From the IMG/VR virus record IMGVR_UViG_3300008108_004406, positions 1 through 52,199 of that record: DNA of 52,199 nt; one strand, 5' to 3'. A program made the position numbers and the translations under genes. The notes beneath the pieces were generated by a model. The model worked only from the letters and a program-made list of their open reading frames with translations, made no database searches and was not told where the DNA came from. Below are positions 15,973-25,208 of the stretch, in pieces. Origin of the DNA: a virus. Position 1 is the stretch's first letter, and each line of letters opens with the position of its first letter.

Positions 15973-18900
15973 ATGGCAATTCTGAAGAAAACTCTTTTCG
16001 ATGAAAGTTTAGAAACAATTAATGTTTTAGTAAACGATACCGACCCTAATAGTAGATATTTTAAAATAACAGAATTACCCGATACATTTACGGGAGGTAA
16101 AAACGCATTCCTTATTCAAGGTTCGCCGGAATTGGTTTCCGATACAATTGTAAAAATACAAATCAGAGATTCACAGGGTAACATAATTTATCACGAACCA
16201 GGTGAAGGTATTCCTGAATATTTTGAAGGAACTTCTAAAGTCGTTGCCGTTTATATATACCCCGATACTGCATTTGGTCCGTGTACTGTAACAATATTGG
16301 GTGAGTTAAGTGAGTATGTTTCAAACGGAGTTAGAGTTCCTGTTCCTGAAAATTGGAAAGACACATACAACGTTAAGTGGGAAAAGCAAATAAATGTAAA
16401 CCCAATATTAGCAAATACATCTAAGATAAGATTTTATCGTAGACCAAAAATTGATATAACGGAATCAATACTTCCGATTTATAATAGAAATGTAAGTAGA
16501 TTAACAATATCTGGTTCATTAAATGGTACACCAATAGTACCATCGGCTGGCGAAGATTATAGAACATTTAAAGGAGTTTCACGATACGAATTATCATTAA
16601 ATGCGTTATCTCAATTTTCCGAATCAATGGAAAGAGAGATTATAGAAATAACCGGCTCTGGTTTTAATAAAATATATTCGCCAACCATAACCGATGTTAC
16701 AACAAATAAAAAAGCATTTGTAGATGTACCATATTATGTAACGGGTTCATCTTTACCAAATTATTATTCGGTTACCGCATTTACATCGGCATCATACACA
16801 ATGTCATACGATGCGGATGTAACACTAACCGATTCAGCAATCAATTCATCATTTGCTACCATAAACATTACCGATTTAGATACATTTAGTGGTGATGTAA
16901 ACCGAATTAAAGTTTATGCTAGTTCTAAAAATGATTTAGGCGATTTTCAATTATTAGAAGATGTTCAATTAGAAAGTAATGAGTTATTATTAACATCATC
17001 TTTTGCAAATCAATTAAATGTTAGAACTGGTTTATTTACCAATGCTATATTATCATCATTTTGGACATCATCGGTAATAGAAACGGGTGTAAATCTTAGT
17101 GTTGATAATACAACTCTTTTAAAATCAGTATTATTAACACCACAAAGCGATTATAGTTCATCGGTTGGATTATTTAAATTCTATAACAAAGAATCGGTAA
17201 ATTTCACAAAGAATACAGAATATCAATTAGATTTTACACCATTGTTATCCGCAGCAGCTGATACATTTGGTGGTATTGAAGTTTATATGAGTGGTTCTGC
17301 CTTTACTCCAACATCATTAGAAACAAACTACGGAAAAAAGATTGGGGATTTAACAACAAATACTCAATTCAGAAAATATGATAAACAACAAATAAACTTT
17401 AAGCCCGATGCCGATGGCATTGGTAATTTAGTTTATGTTGTTAAAGGAGGGGTTTGGCATATTAGCGATATAAGTTTAAGAGCGGCACAAGAATCATCGT
17501 TTTCACCAAATGAAATTACATTAACTGTAAATGTGCCAGTTAAAATCAATAATGAAACATTTGATTTTAAATTTGAGTTATATGATATCAACAATAATTA
17601 TGTTCCCGTTTTATTGGAGGAAGAATTTACTTTTACGGGTGGTAACGATGTTGATGTTAGAAGGGATTTACAATTAAACGTTTCGAATAATTCGTTTAAC
17701 TTTTCAACGGCATCCATATTTCCACAATTGGTAACAATTGATTTTACAAAAACAGGATTGACTGGTTCTGTTACATTTCAATCACAATCGGTTGATGTTA
17801 ATGGTAATTTAATTACCGGAACGCCAAAGCCGGGAACATTGGATTATGTAGATGTTGATACGAGAACATTATCTTTACCAAACTTCACAGGTTCTTCTGC
17901 TTTAGGAGTAACTGTTGGAGCAATTACATATACGGCTAGTTGTGAAGATGTTAATAGATACTTTACAATTTTTAGAATAGACCAAGGTGCACCTGCAAGA
18001 TTATTCTATGCTACGGCAGATAAAAATAATTTTGTATTTGACCCGGATGATAGATATAAATCTGATATTTCCGATGATTATATTGATATTCGTTTAGTAA
18101 GACAAAATCTACCATCATTTGAAAGTGAAGGGTTTAATATAACATCGGGTTCGGAAGTAGGAACGCCTCCACCATTACACGAAATAGAAAGTGTTGGAAA
18201 TGCAACTGTTTATAGATTATTTGTAACATCATCTACTCACCAATATAGCGCAACACCGATTTCTGGAAGTGGTTATGTATATGATTTTGGACAATCACAT
18301 TATGATTTTAAATACGATACTGTTGATGGAGATTTTACCTCATCCGTAACAATTGATGCGGTATTAAAAGGAGATAAAGGTAAAGGGTTAATAGCAACAT
18401 CAGATGCAAATCAGTTTTTTTATAAGATGACTGATTTATCACCTATTCCATCTTCACAAACCATAACAATATTAGCAAAAAGATTAAACTTAGGAAGTTT
18501 AACAAACACTATAACTGTAACAAGCGGTAGTGGAGTTCCTGCTTTATCAGCACCAAACTATGAAGGAAATGGTGTTACATCTTATACAATTTCAGCTGGA
18601 CAATCTTCAAATTACCAATATAGTACCGGAGTACAAACATACACATTTACGGCATATGATTTAAATGGCATCGCATATAATGATGAGGTTACACTATCAT
18701 CGGTTATCGCAGAATCACAAATATCAGTAAACTTAACAAATGAAAACGCAACGTTGCCAGCTCGTTCAACAGGGTTTGTAGCAAGTGGTTCATTTGTTGC
18801 AACAAGTGGTTCGGTAAGTGTTAAAGTTGGTGGAGAAGATATTGCAAGAGAAGAAAATTTAGCAACAAATAATAGATTTGATATAATTTCAGCAACGGGT

Positions 18901-21900
18901 ATAAATTGTACTCCAAATGATACAACACCAGATGATGCTACTTATGGAATTACATCATTAACCGCTGATAGTGGTTCATTAAGTTTATTGGTTATTACAA
19001 AAGTTGTAACTTATTCAAAAGCAAAAGATGGAGTTCCTAATGTTGTAGTGGCAGTTACACCACCGGCTCAAACGATAGAAGCTAATTCAAAAGGTAGTGG
19101 TTCTGCTACCCCTAATTCTCTTACAATAACCGCATTAGAAGGTAATACTACTAGGTTTTCATCTTTAGGAACACCGACATATACAAATGGATTAAGTGGA
19201 ACTACGTCTACAAACACCTTAACATTTACTTCAAACGCATCATCAATGTCTGCTGATACGGGACAAGTAACTATTCCTGTAAATTATACCGATAGTGAAG
19301 GAACAACGGGAACAAAAAATGTAGTAGCTACAATATCTAAAGCAAGAAAAGCAGTACCAAGCGTTACTATTTCAGCAACTCCGCAAGCACAAACTGTTGC
19401 AGCAAACGCAGCTGGTACACAAACAGGAACATTACAAAATGTTACAATAAGTGCATTAGAAGGAACAAATTCTATGTTCACATCTATGTCATTTACGCCA
19501 GCCAATGCAGTTGGATTTTCAACTCTGCCAACTGTTAGTGGTGCCACTCTTACAATGACATCGGCTGTTATGAACGCAGATGAAGCATCGGTAACATTGA
19601 CAGTAGTTCATACTAATAGTGAAGGTACAACGGGTCAAACGCAAAACATAACAATAAGAGCTTCCAAAATAAAACAAGGAGAAAGTGGAGTTGTAGTAAA
19701 CTTAAATCCAGCATCACAAATTGTTACACGAAGTAATACGGGAACATATGGAACACCAACCGCATTTGTGGTTAGTGTTGTTGAGGGAGCCACAACTTAT
19801 ACATATAGTGCAACATTAGCTTCAGCTTCTACATTTAGAATTGTAAGTTTATCTGGGCATCAAGCACACACAAACGCATCTATAACACCAACAACTCCAA
19901 CAACAACCGCAGGAACAAATGTAACGTTTACGGTTGAATATAAAAACGCGGCTGGTACTCCGGCTTCTGTTTCACAATCACATAAAGTATCAGTAACATT
20001 AGATGGACAAACTGGACCTGGTGTGGTTCATACTGGAATTTGGGAAGCAGGAAGAGCTTATCAATATTCGGATGGGTTAACTTCTGGTGATGGACGAAGA
20101 GATACTGTATTGTGGAGTTCAAACGGAAACGCTCCATATGATACATATTATGCAGCAACTAGACAACACACATCAACAAATAACTCAAATTCTTTAACAG
20201 GTAGACCAGATTTAGGTGGGCCGTGGATTTCATTAGGAACACAAGATTTCTTTGTGGCTGCAAAGATAGGTTTATTTGAAGATTCATATGTTCAAAGTAC
20301 ATTAAACATTGGTACAAATAATAATGGTGGAGTATCATCTGCTAATATTACATTAGCCGGCGGTAGTACAAATCCGTATTTATCAATTGGACAATCAACG
20401 CAAGGATATGCAAATGATGGAATATTTTTGGGTAGAGATAGTAACGTTGCTAAATTTAGTATTGTAAACGGAACTACATCATTCTTAAAGTGGACAGGAA
20501 CTTCTTTGGAAATAAAAGGTTCATTAAACTTTACAAATCAATCATCGGTAGACTTGGGTGGATTTGGTGGATTTACAACACTATCAGGAAGTGTTAATAC
20601 CGCACAATTAACGGCAAATACAGGCGTTAGTAATGCAGCTACGGCACAAACAACCGCAAACGCAGCAACTGCATCGGCGGCAACTGCACAAACAACCGCA
20701 AACAATGCCGCAACCGCTGCTTCTAATGCATCAACTGCGGCATCAAATGCGCAATCAGCAGCAACAACAGTTGCTAATAACTTACAAGCAGTTGTTAATG
20801 GTAACTCTACTTTAACGGGTACTTTTATTAATGATAGTTTTATATATTCACCGGCTATTGCTGGTAATGCTGGCTATTTTGATGAAATATTTAGAGTAGG
20901 GCCAAATGGTATTACATTGGATGGTACAAATAAAAGTATATACGTTGGAGCGGGAACTTACAACAATGCAAACACTCCATTTTATTTCAAATCAGGTTCT
21001 ACTGATATATTTTCATTAGGCGATAAATTATCTTTTAATGGAAGTGCTTTATCGCTTACTGGAACTATGAATGCATCAACATTTAGTGGTGGAACTATTT
21101 CAATTGGTACAGGAAATAACATTTTTAAAGCGGACTCAAATGGTATATATTTGGGTAATACAACATTTGCTTCTGCGCCATTTAGAGTAACACCTGCAGG
21201 TGCACTAACTGCAACAAATGTTACTATTAGTGGTGGTGCTATTACAATTGGCTCTAACTTTTCAGTAGATACTTCTGGAAATATGGTTGCCAATAACGCA
21301 TCTATGACGGGTACGGTAACCGCAAATACCGGTAGAATTGGTGGATGGACTATTAGTGGTACTGCTTTGGAAGGTAGTGGTTCTGCTGGTAAAATCATAT
21401 TAGACCCATCTATACCATCTATGAGATTCAATAACGCCAACGGTGCAACAAAATTAACAATAAGAACAGGTCAGCTAACATATTTAGGAGGAAATAGTGT
21501 AAATCTTTCAATGCCATCCCAAACAACCGGTGCTGGTACTTATTATTCAAATGTGTATAATCAAACAGTTGGTGTTGTTCAAACTATATATATACCGGAT
21601 GCGGGTAGCTACGTTGGTACTCCATCATTTTCTGGAAATGGCTCTAACTTATATTATACGAGCCCAACTTTTAATGGATATTTTTCTGTTAATTTTTGGA
21701 TTGAGATTAAAGATGGACCTACATACGCAACTGCAAATAGTGTTGGATATATAAGTGTTGGTGGTGATACAACATATGGTATGCCGAATGAAACGGGAGT
21801 TATGGGCATATACTCATCCCTCACAACGTTATCATTTCCTACTGCGGGTACTTATTATTTGTTTCCTGTAAGGACAGTGCAAGGTAATTTTACAAGTGGA

Positions 21901-22602
21901 TATGTACAACTCGCTGGTGGTGGTTATACGGGGGGAAGTAGTAATTTTACCCCTGAAGTAGATTTTGGTGAATTAACAGAGTTTGGTTTACAAGTTGCAT
22001 CATCTGCAAATCAATTTGCAAAAATAGCTAGAAATAGTTCATATGCATTCGAATCTTTAGGTGCTATTTATGTAAAATCTCCGAATACTAGTACTTTTTC
22101 ATACTTCGATGGAGTTGTTCATCCATTTACAGGAAATACAAACGATTTAGGTACAAGTGGTAATAGGTGGAGATACATATATTCAAATAATCTATTACAA
22201 GTTTCAGATAGAAGATTAAAAGAGGATATACAACCAACTGATTTGGGTTTAGATTTTATAAACAAATTAAATCCTGTAAAATATAAAAGAATAGGAGCAT
22301 CTAGTCCAAGATTTCATTATGGATTGATTGCACAAGAAGTTACAGCATCTTTAGTAGATTATGGATTAACAACTTCTGATGCTGGATTTTTAGTAAGTTC
22401 TTCTGTAAATTATACTGCGGAAGAAATTGAAAAATTTAAAGATAGAAGAGATTGGGAAGTGTATGAGCGTGAAATGGCTGCATCTGATAGACAAGAGCTT
22501 GGTATTGCATATAATGAATTAATATCACCTATGATTAAATCAATTCAGCAATTATCTGCCAAAATAGATGAATTGGAAGCAAAAATAAGTGGAAGTATAT
22601 GA
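15973..22602 (+). CDS. Giant tail fibre with S74 intramolecular chaperone
   Basis: This is a 2209-aa fibre protein, probably the receptor-binding tail fibre. The N-terminal 150 residues (KITELPDTFTGGKNAFLIQG and onward) look like a virion-attachment domain. Many beta-sandwich segments follow, then three Ig-like repeats (from about 1022, 1129 and 1238). A GIWEAGRAYQYSDG module resembles carbohydrate-binding or fibre knob domains. An Ala/Thr/Gln-rich trimeric coiled-coil stretch (about 1539-1613) and Gly/Thr-rich shaft repeats come next. The C-terminus is a peptidase-S74 chaperone: SDRRLKEDI, with S2078 and K2083 as the Ser-Lys pair and FHYGLIAQEV following. Family knowledge predicts self-cleavage just before S2078, releasing about 132 residues after trimerisation. 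The last codons overlap (ATGA) the first glycosyltransferase gene. Confidence 0.9.
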   Translation: MAILKKTLFDESLETINVLVNDTDPNSRYFKITELPDTFTGGKNAFLIQGSPELVSDTIVKIQIRDSQGNIIYHEPGEGIPEYFEGTSKVVAVYIYPDTAFGPCTVTILGELSEYVSNGVRVPVPENWKDTYNVKWEKQINVNPILANTSKIRFYRRPKIDITESILPIYNRNVSRLTISGSLNGTPIVPSAGEDYRTFKGVSRYELSLNALSQFSESMEREIIEITGSGFNKIYSPTITDVTTNKKAFVDVPYYVTGSSLPNYYSVTAFTSASYTMSYDADVTLTDSAINSSFATINITDLDTFSGDVNRIKVYASSKNDLGDFQLLEDVQLESNELLLTSSFANQLNVRTGLFTNAILSSFWTSSVIETGVNLSVDNTTLLKSVLLTPQSDYSSSVGLFKFYNKESVNFTKNTEYQLDFTPLLSAAADTFGGIEVYMSGSAFTPTSLETNYGKKIGDLTTNTQFRKYDKQQINFKPDADGIGNLVYVVKGGVWHISDISLRAAQESSFSPNEITLTVNVPVKINNETFDFKFELYDINNNYVPVLLEEEFTFTGGNDVDVRRDLQLNVSNNSFNFSTASIFPQLVTIDFTKTGLTGSVTFQSQSVDVNGNLITGTPKPGTLDYVDVDTRTLSLPNFTGSSALGVTVGAITYTASCEDVNRYFTIFRIDQGAPARLFYATADKNNFVFDPDDRYKSDISDDYIDIRLVRQNLPSFESEGFNITSGSEVGTPPPLHEIESVGNATVYRLFVTSSTHQYSATPISGSGYVYDFGQSHYDFKYDTVDGDFTSSVTIDAVLKGDKGKGLIATSDANQFFYKMTDLSPIPSSQTITILAKRLNLGSLTNTITVTSGSGVPALSAPNYEGNGVTSYTISAGQSSNYQYSTGVQTYTFTAYDLNGIAYNDEVTLSSVIAESQISVNLTNENATLPARSTGFVASGSFVATSGSVSVKVGGEDIAREENLATNNRFDIISATGINCTPNDTTPDDATYGITSLTADSGSLSLLVITKVVTYSKAKDGVPNVVVAVTPPAQTIEANSKGSGSATPNSLTITALEGNTTRFSSLGTPTYTNGLSGTTSTNTLTFTSNASSMSADTGQVTIPVNYTDSEGTTGTKNVVATISKARKAVPSVTISATPQAQTVAANAAGTQTGTLQNVTISALEGTNSMFTSMSFTPANAVGFSTLPTVSGATLTMTSAVMNADEASVTLTVVHTNSEGTTGQTQNITIRASKIKQGESGVVVNLNPASQIVTRSNTGTYGTPTAFVVSVVEGATTYTYSATLASASTFRIVSLSGHQAHTNASITPTTPTTTAGTNVTFTVEYKNAAGTPASVSQSHKVSVTLDGQTGPGVVHTGIWEAGRAYQYSDGLTSGDGRRDTVLWSSNGNAPYDTYYAATRQHTSTNNSNSLTGRPDLGGPWISLGTQDFFVAAKIGLFEDSYVQSTLNIGTNNNGGVSSANITLAGGSTNPYLSIGQSTQGYANDGIFLGRDSNVAKFSIVNGTTSFLKWTGTSLEIKGSLNFTNQSSVDLGGFGGFTTLSGSVNTAQLTANTGVSNAATAQTTANAATASAATAQTTANNAATAASNASTAASNAQSAATTVANNLQAVVNGNSTLTGTFINDSFIYSPAIAGNAGYFDEIFRVGPNGITLDGTNKSIYVGAGTYNNANTPFYFKSGSTDIFSLGDKLSFNGSALSLTGTMNASTFSGGTISIGTGNNIFKADSNGIYLGNTTFASAPFRVTPAGALTATNVTISGGAITIGSNFSVDTSGNMVANNASMTGTVTANTGRIGGWTISGTALEGSGSAGKIILDPSIPSMRFNNANGATKLTIRTGQLTYLGGNSVNLSMPSQTTGAGTYYSNVYNQTVGVVQTIYIPDAGSYVGTPSFSGNGSNLYYTSPTFNGYFSVNFWIEIKDGPTYATANSVGYISVGGDTTYGMPNETGVMGIYSSLTTLSFPTAGTYYLFPVRTVQGNFTSGYVQLAGGGYTGGSSNFTPEVDFGELTEFGLQVASSANQFAKIARNSSYAFESLGAIYVKSPNTSTFSYFDGVVHPFTGNTNDLGTSGNRWRYIYSNNLLQVSDRRLKEDIQPTDLGLDFINKLNPVKYKRIGASSPRFHYGLIAQEVTASLVDYGLTTSDAGFLVSSSVNYTAEEIEKFKDRRDWEVYEREMAASDRQELGIAYNELISPMIKSIQQLSAKIDELEAKISGSI
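19036..20013 (+). repeat. Three tandem Ig-like repeats in the tail fibre
   Basis: Three units of roughly 107-109 residues start at PNVVVAVTPPAQTIEA, PSVTISATPQAQTVAA and SGVVVNLNPASQIVTR. Each continues with an LTITALEG, VTISALEG or VVSVVEG strand, and ends in a VNYTDSEGTTG, VVHTNSEGTTG or VEYKNAAGTPA strand. These are diverged tandem Ig-like domains in the fibre shaft. Confidence 0.7.
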
Positions 22603-23588
22603 TAGTATTCATAACAACGGGTTATAATGAAAATGTTATAGGAGGTTCTGATTTATGGGTGTCTAATTTTATAGAAAATATATTTCCATTAATAAAAGAG
22701 AAATTTGTTTTACTAATAGATGGTAGACCTTTAGTAAATAGAAAAGAAGATTTTTATAAATTATACACATTTGAAAATGATGGAAAAGTAGATGCCTTAT
22801 TGGAGTCTTGTGATAAAATAGTTTTTTTACATCATTCTTACAAACCAAATCCTATAATCAAAAAGTATTTACATAAAACTCACACAACCTTTGTTCATGC
22901 TTTTATTCCTGATATGATGGGTTTGAATTCTGATTATGAAAACATAATGACTAAAATAGATTGGGAATGGCAAAAGGAAATATTAGATAATTCGAATAAT
23001 ATAATTTGGATTGGATATGAAAACGATACTATACATGAAAGTTATCCACACGTTATTAACATTACAAATTATTATGAATGGAAAGAAAGCAAACCATTTT
23101 TAGGAATCATAACCAATAAAGTGGGATATGCGGCTAGGTGTGAAACGAGAAAAAACGCACATTATTTAGATTACATTCCATCGATTATATTTTCAAACAA
23201 ATATGACTATAAACGAATGTTAGAAAGTTCGAATACAAATTCAGATTATCATAGATTTATAGAATTTGATTATAGATTTCATAAAAAGTTTTTTGAAAGT
23301 AATTTTCAGATATTTCACGGATGTTATGAAAAAGAGCCATTTGGATACGCAATCTTTGATGCGGTCGATAATGGTAAAATTCCAATCATACATACGGAAT
23401 GGATGAAACATATTGATTACAAATATAGAGCAGGTAGTAAAGGTGAATTTCACCAAAGATATTTAAAAATATTAGAAGATGATTTCAATACTATAAATTT
23501 AGAATTTTCTAAATTAAGAGATGGATTAACCAAATACATTAATAAACAAAACTGGGTTACTGAAATATGCAAAGTCTTATCAATTTAA
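22599..23588 (+). CDS. Predicted GT-B-type glycosyltransferase
   Basis: This 329-aa protein is the first gene of the glycan island. It overlaps the tail-fibre stop codon (ATGA), so the two are probably translationally coupled. The N-terminus (MIVFITTGYNENVIGGSDLW) matches the opening strand and Gly-rich turn of GT-B transferases. The C-terminal half has FQIFHGCYEKEPFGYAIFDA, which resembles the donor-binding E-x7-E region of GT4-like enzymes (here E...EPFGYAIFDA). No signal peptide or membrane segment is seen, so it is cytoplasmic. Donor and acceptor are unknown. Its coupling to the fibre gene makes the fibre a plausible acceptor, which is inference. Confidence 0.65.
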   Translation: MIVFITTGYNENVIGGSDLWVSNFIENIFPLIKEKFVLLIDGRPLVNRKEDFYKLYTFENDGKVDALLESCDKIVFLHHSYKPNPIIKKYLHKTHTTFVHAFIPDMMGLNSDYENIMTKIDWEWQKEILDNSNNIIWIGYENDTIHESYPHVINITNYYEWKESKPFLGIITNKVGYAARCETRKNAHYLDYIPSIIFSNKYDYKRMLESSNTNSDYHRFIEFDYRFHKKFFESNFQIFHGCYEKEPFGYAIFDAVDNGKIPIIHTEWMKHIDYKYRAGSKGEFHQRYLKILEDDFNTINLEFSKLRDGLTKYINKQNWVTEICKVLSI

Positions 23589-24325
23589 ATATAGTTAAAG
23601 ATTATTTAACTAATAATCATATTATTAATGAAGATGGTAATATGATACATACTCCGATAAATTATCGTTGGACACATGGTGCAACCGATTTACACTTAGG
23701 CGATGGGTTGTTGGTATATTCTTTCATTCAATTTATTAGAGCAAAAATATGCGTATGTATTGGAACGGGAGGTGGATTTATACCACGTCTTATGACACAA
23801 TCACGATATGATTTATGGGAGCAGGGTATTTTTGAAGGAAAAAATACAAACGAATGGGGAGATATTGGAACTACAATTATCGTAGATGCGGCTAATGGTA
23901 TAGGTGGATATACCGATTGGACTGATGAGAATTCTTTTTTAAGAACACATTTTCAACCCCAAGTAATTTTAGAAACATCCGAAAGAGCATATTATGATTA
24001 TTTTGTAAGACAAGATATTAAAATTGATTATCTACACATAGATGGTGACCATTCATATGAGGGAGTTAAAAAAGATTTTGAACTATATTCACAAATAATG
24101 TCAGAAAACGGAATTATTACAATTCACGATATAGACCAAAAATACCAAGACACATTTATTATTACAGAAGAAGCTAAAAAAGATTTTGTTCCATTTGATG
24201 GCCCTGCTAAATTTATTAAAGAATTAGAAAAAAATAATGATTGGAATTTGGTAAATTTAAAAAATTTTCGTATGTTTACATCTAAAACCACAAGTACTGG
24301 TTTAACAGTATTAACCAAAAAATAA
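23567..24325 (+). CDS. SAM-dependent methyltransferase (Methyltransf_24-like)
   Basis: This 252-aa protein overlaps the end of the upstream transferase by 22 bp. The SAM-binding loop is CVCIGTGGGFIPRL (about residues 61-74). A later IDYLHIDGDHSYEGVKKDFE is the hallmark of the Methyltransf_24 / cephalosporin-hydroxylase-like group, followed by ENGIITIHDID. These enzymes usually O-methylate sugars in surface polysaccharides. The insertion with IIVDAANGIGGYTDWTDEN suggests a specialised acceptor site. It closes the unit that starts with the tail fibre, since a new candidate promoter lies between it and the next gene. Confidence 0.75.
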   Translation: MQSLINLNIVKDYLTNNHIINEDGNMIHTPINYRWTHGATDLHLGDGLLVYSFIQFIRAKICVCIGTGGGFIPRLMTQSRYDLWEQGIFEGKNTNEWGDIGTTIIVDAANGIGGYTDWTDENSFLRTHFQPQVILETSERAYYDYFVRQDIKIDYLHIDGDHSYEGVKKDFELYSQIMSENGIITIHDIDQKYQDTFIITEEAKKDFVPFDGPAKFIKELEKNNDWNLVNLKNFRMFTSKTTSTGLTVLTKK

Positions 24326-24336
24326 TATATATAAAC
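24326..24336 (+). promoter_or_regulatory. Divergent member of the promoter/leader motif
   Basis: TATATATAAAC is followed by GAAGACAATAAG and then ATG at 24351. It lacks the TTTA core but keeps the ATAAAC...ACAATA leader seen at other unit heads. It may start the second glycan operon. Confidence 0.25.
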
Positions 24337-24350
24337 GAAGACAATAAGTT

Positions 24351-25208
24351 ATGGTTAAACCAAAATTGGTAACAGTTACAGGACACCGCACCAATACATT
24401 ACGACATCAATTGAATCACTATAAAGATATAGTGAGCGATATATTTGTTGTGGTATATGAAAACTCCGAAACAAATAAGAAAATAGAATTTGAGATAGCA
24501 GATATTTGTGCCGATTTCGGATTAAAAATTCACAAAGTAAAAACTCACAAACCATTTGATTGGGAAATGGTTACAAATCTATACAATGAAACTAAAATGC
24601 TATTCCCAAATGATTGGTGGATTGTAGCAGATGATGATGAATTTCAATTGTATTCAAAACCGATATCAGAAATAATAACCGATTGTGATATAAATGGATG
24701 GAAATTCGTAACTGGTGGATTTATAGATAGAATTGGTATTGATGGCGATTTTCCATCAATAGATGATGATACTAATATTTGGAAAGAGTTTCCAATGGCT
24801 GGATTTTTTAGACAACCGATGAGTGGAGCTTGTCCAAATAAAGTTACTTTATGTAAGGGTAATGTTCAAATATCAAACGGACAACATTATGCTATTATTG
24901 ATGGTGAAACTACTTGGAAGTGGAGAGGTTGGAATCATCCGCTAAGATACCCCGTTGATAAAAATTTCACACAAGTACATCATTTTAAATGGGATTCAAC
25001 AGTAAGAAGAAGATTAAAAGCAGTTGCAGATATTAATACACCATATTCATATTCAGATGAATATAGGAAAATGTATGAATCTCTAAAAGAGAATAAATTC
25101 ATAGTAGATATTTCTAATAAAGAGTATATGTTTGAGGAGTGTATAACTCCAAACTATGAAAACTATAAAAACTGGAATCATTTAAGTAAAAAAATAATAA
25201 GTTTATAA
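24351..25208 (+). CDS. Predicted GT-A glycosyltransferase (DDDE motif)
   Basis: This 285-aa protein starts with LVTVTGHRTNTLRHQLNHY and DIFVVVYENSE, the first beta-alpha-beta of a GT-A/GT2-like nucleotide-sugar domain. WWIVADDDEFQLY (about residues 88-100) carries the acidic metal-binding motif. A Trp/Gly-rich part (TTWKWRGWNHPLRYP) and HHFKWDSTVRRRL follow and may form the acceptor site. The family is not named with certainty; it resembles putative transferases of large phages and giant viruses. The stop overlaps the next start (TAATG), which suggests co-translation with the first galactosyltransferase-like protein. Confidence 0.6.
   Translation: MVKPKLVTVTGHRTNTLRHQLNHYKDIVSDIFVVVYENSETNKKIEFEIADICADFGLKIHKVKTHKPFDWEMVTNLYNETKMLFPNDWWIVADDDEFQLYSKPISEIITDCDINGWKFVTGGFIDRIGIDGDFPSIDDDTNIWKEFPMAGFFRQPMSGACPNKVTLCKGNVQISNGQHYAIIDGETTWKWRGWNHPLRYPVDKNFTQVHHFKWDSTVRRRLKAVADINTPYSYSDEYRKMYESLKENKFIVDISNKEYMFEECITPNYENYKNWNHLSKKIISL

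Noticed and set aside
20982-21440. 152-aa minus-strand open frame inside the tail-fibre gene
   Set aside because: It is the mirror of a Gly/Thr/Ala-rich coding repeat. It lies fully inside a strong + strand gene and has low-complexity Val/Pro/Leu sequence without a domain.
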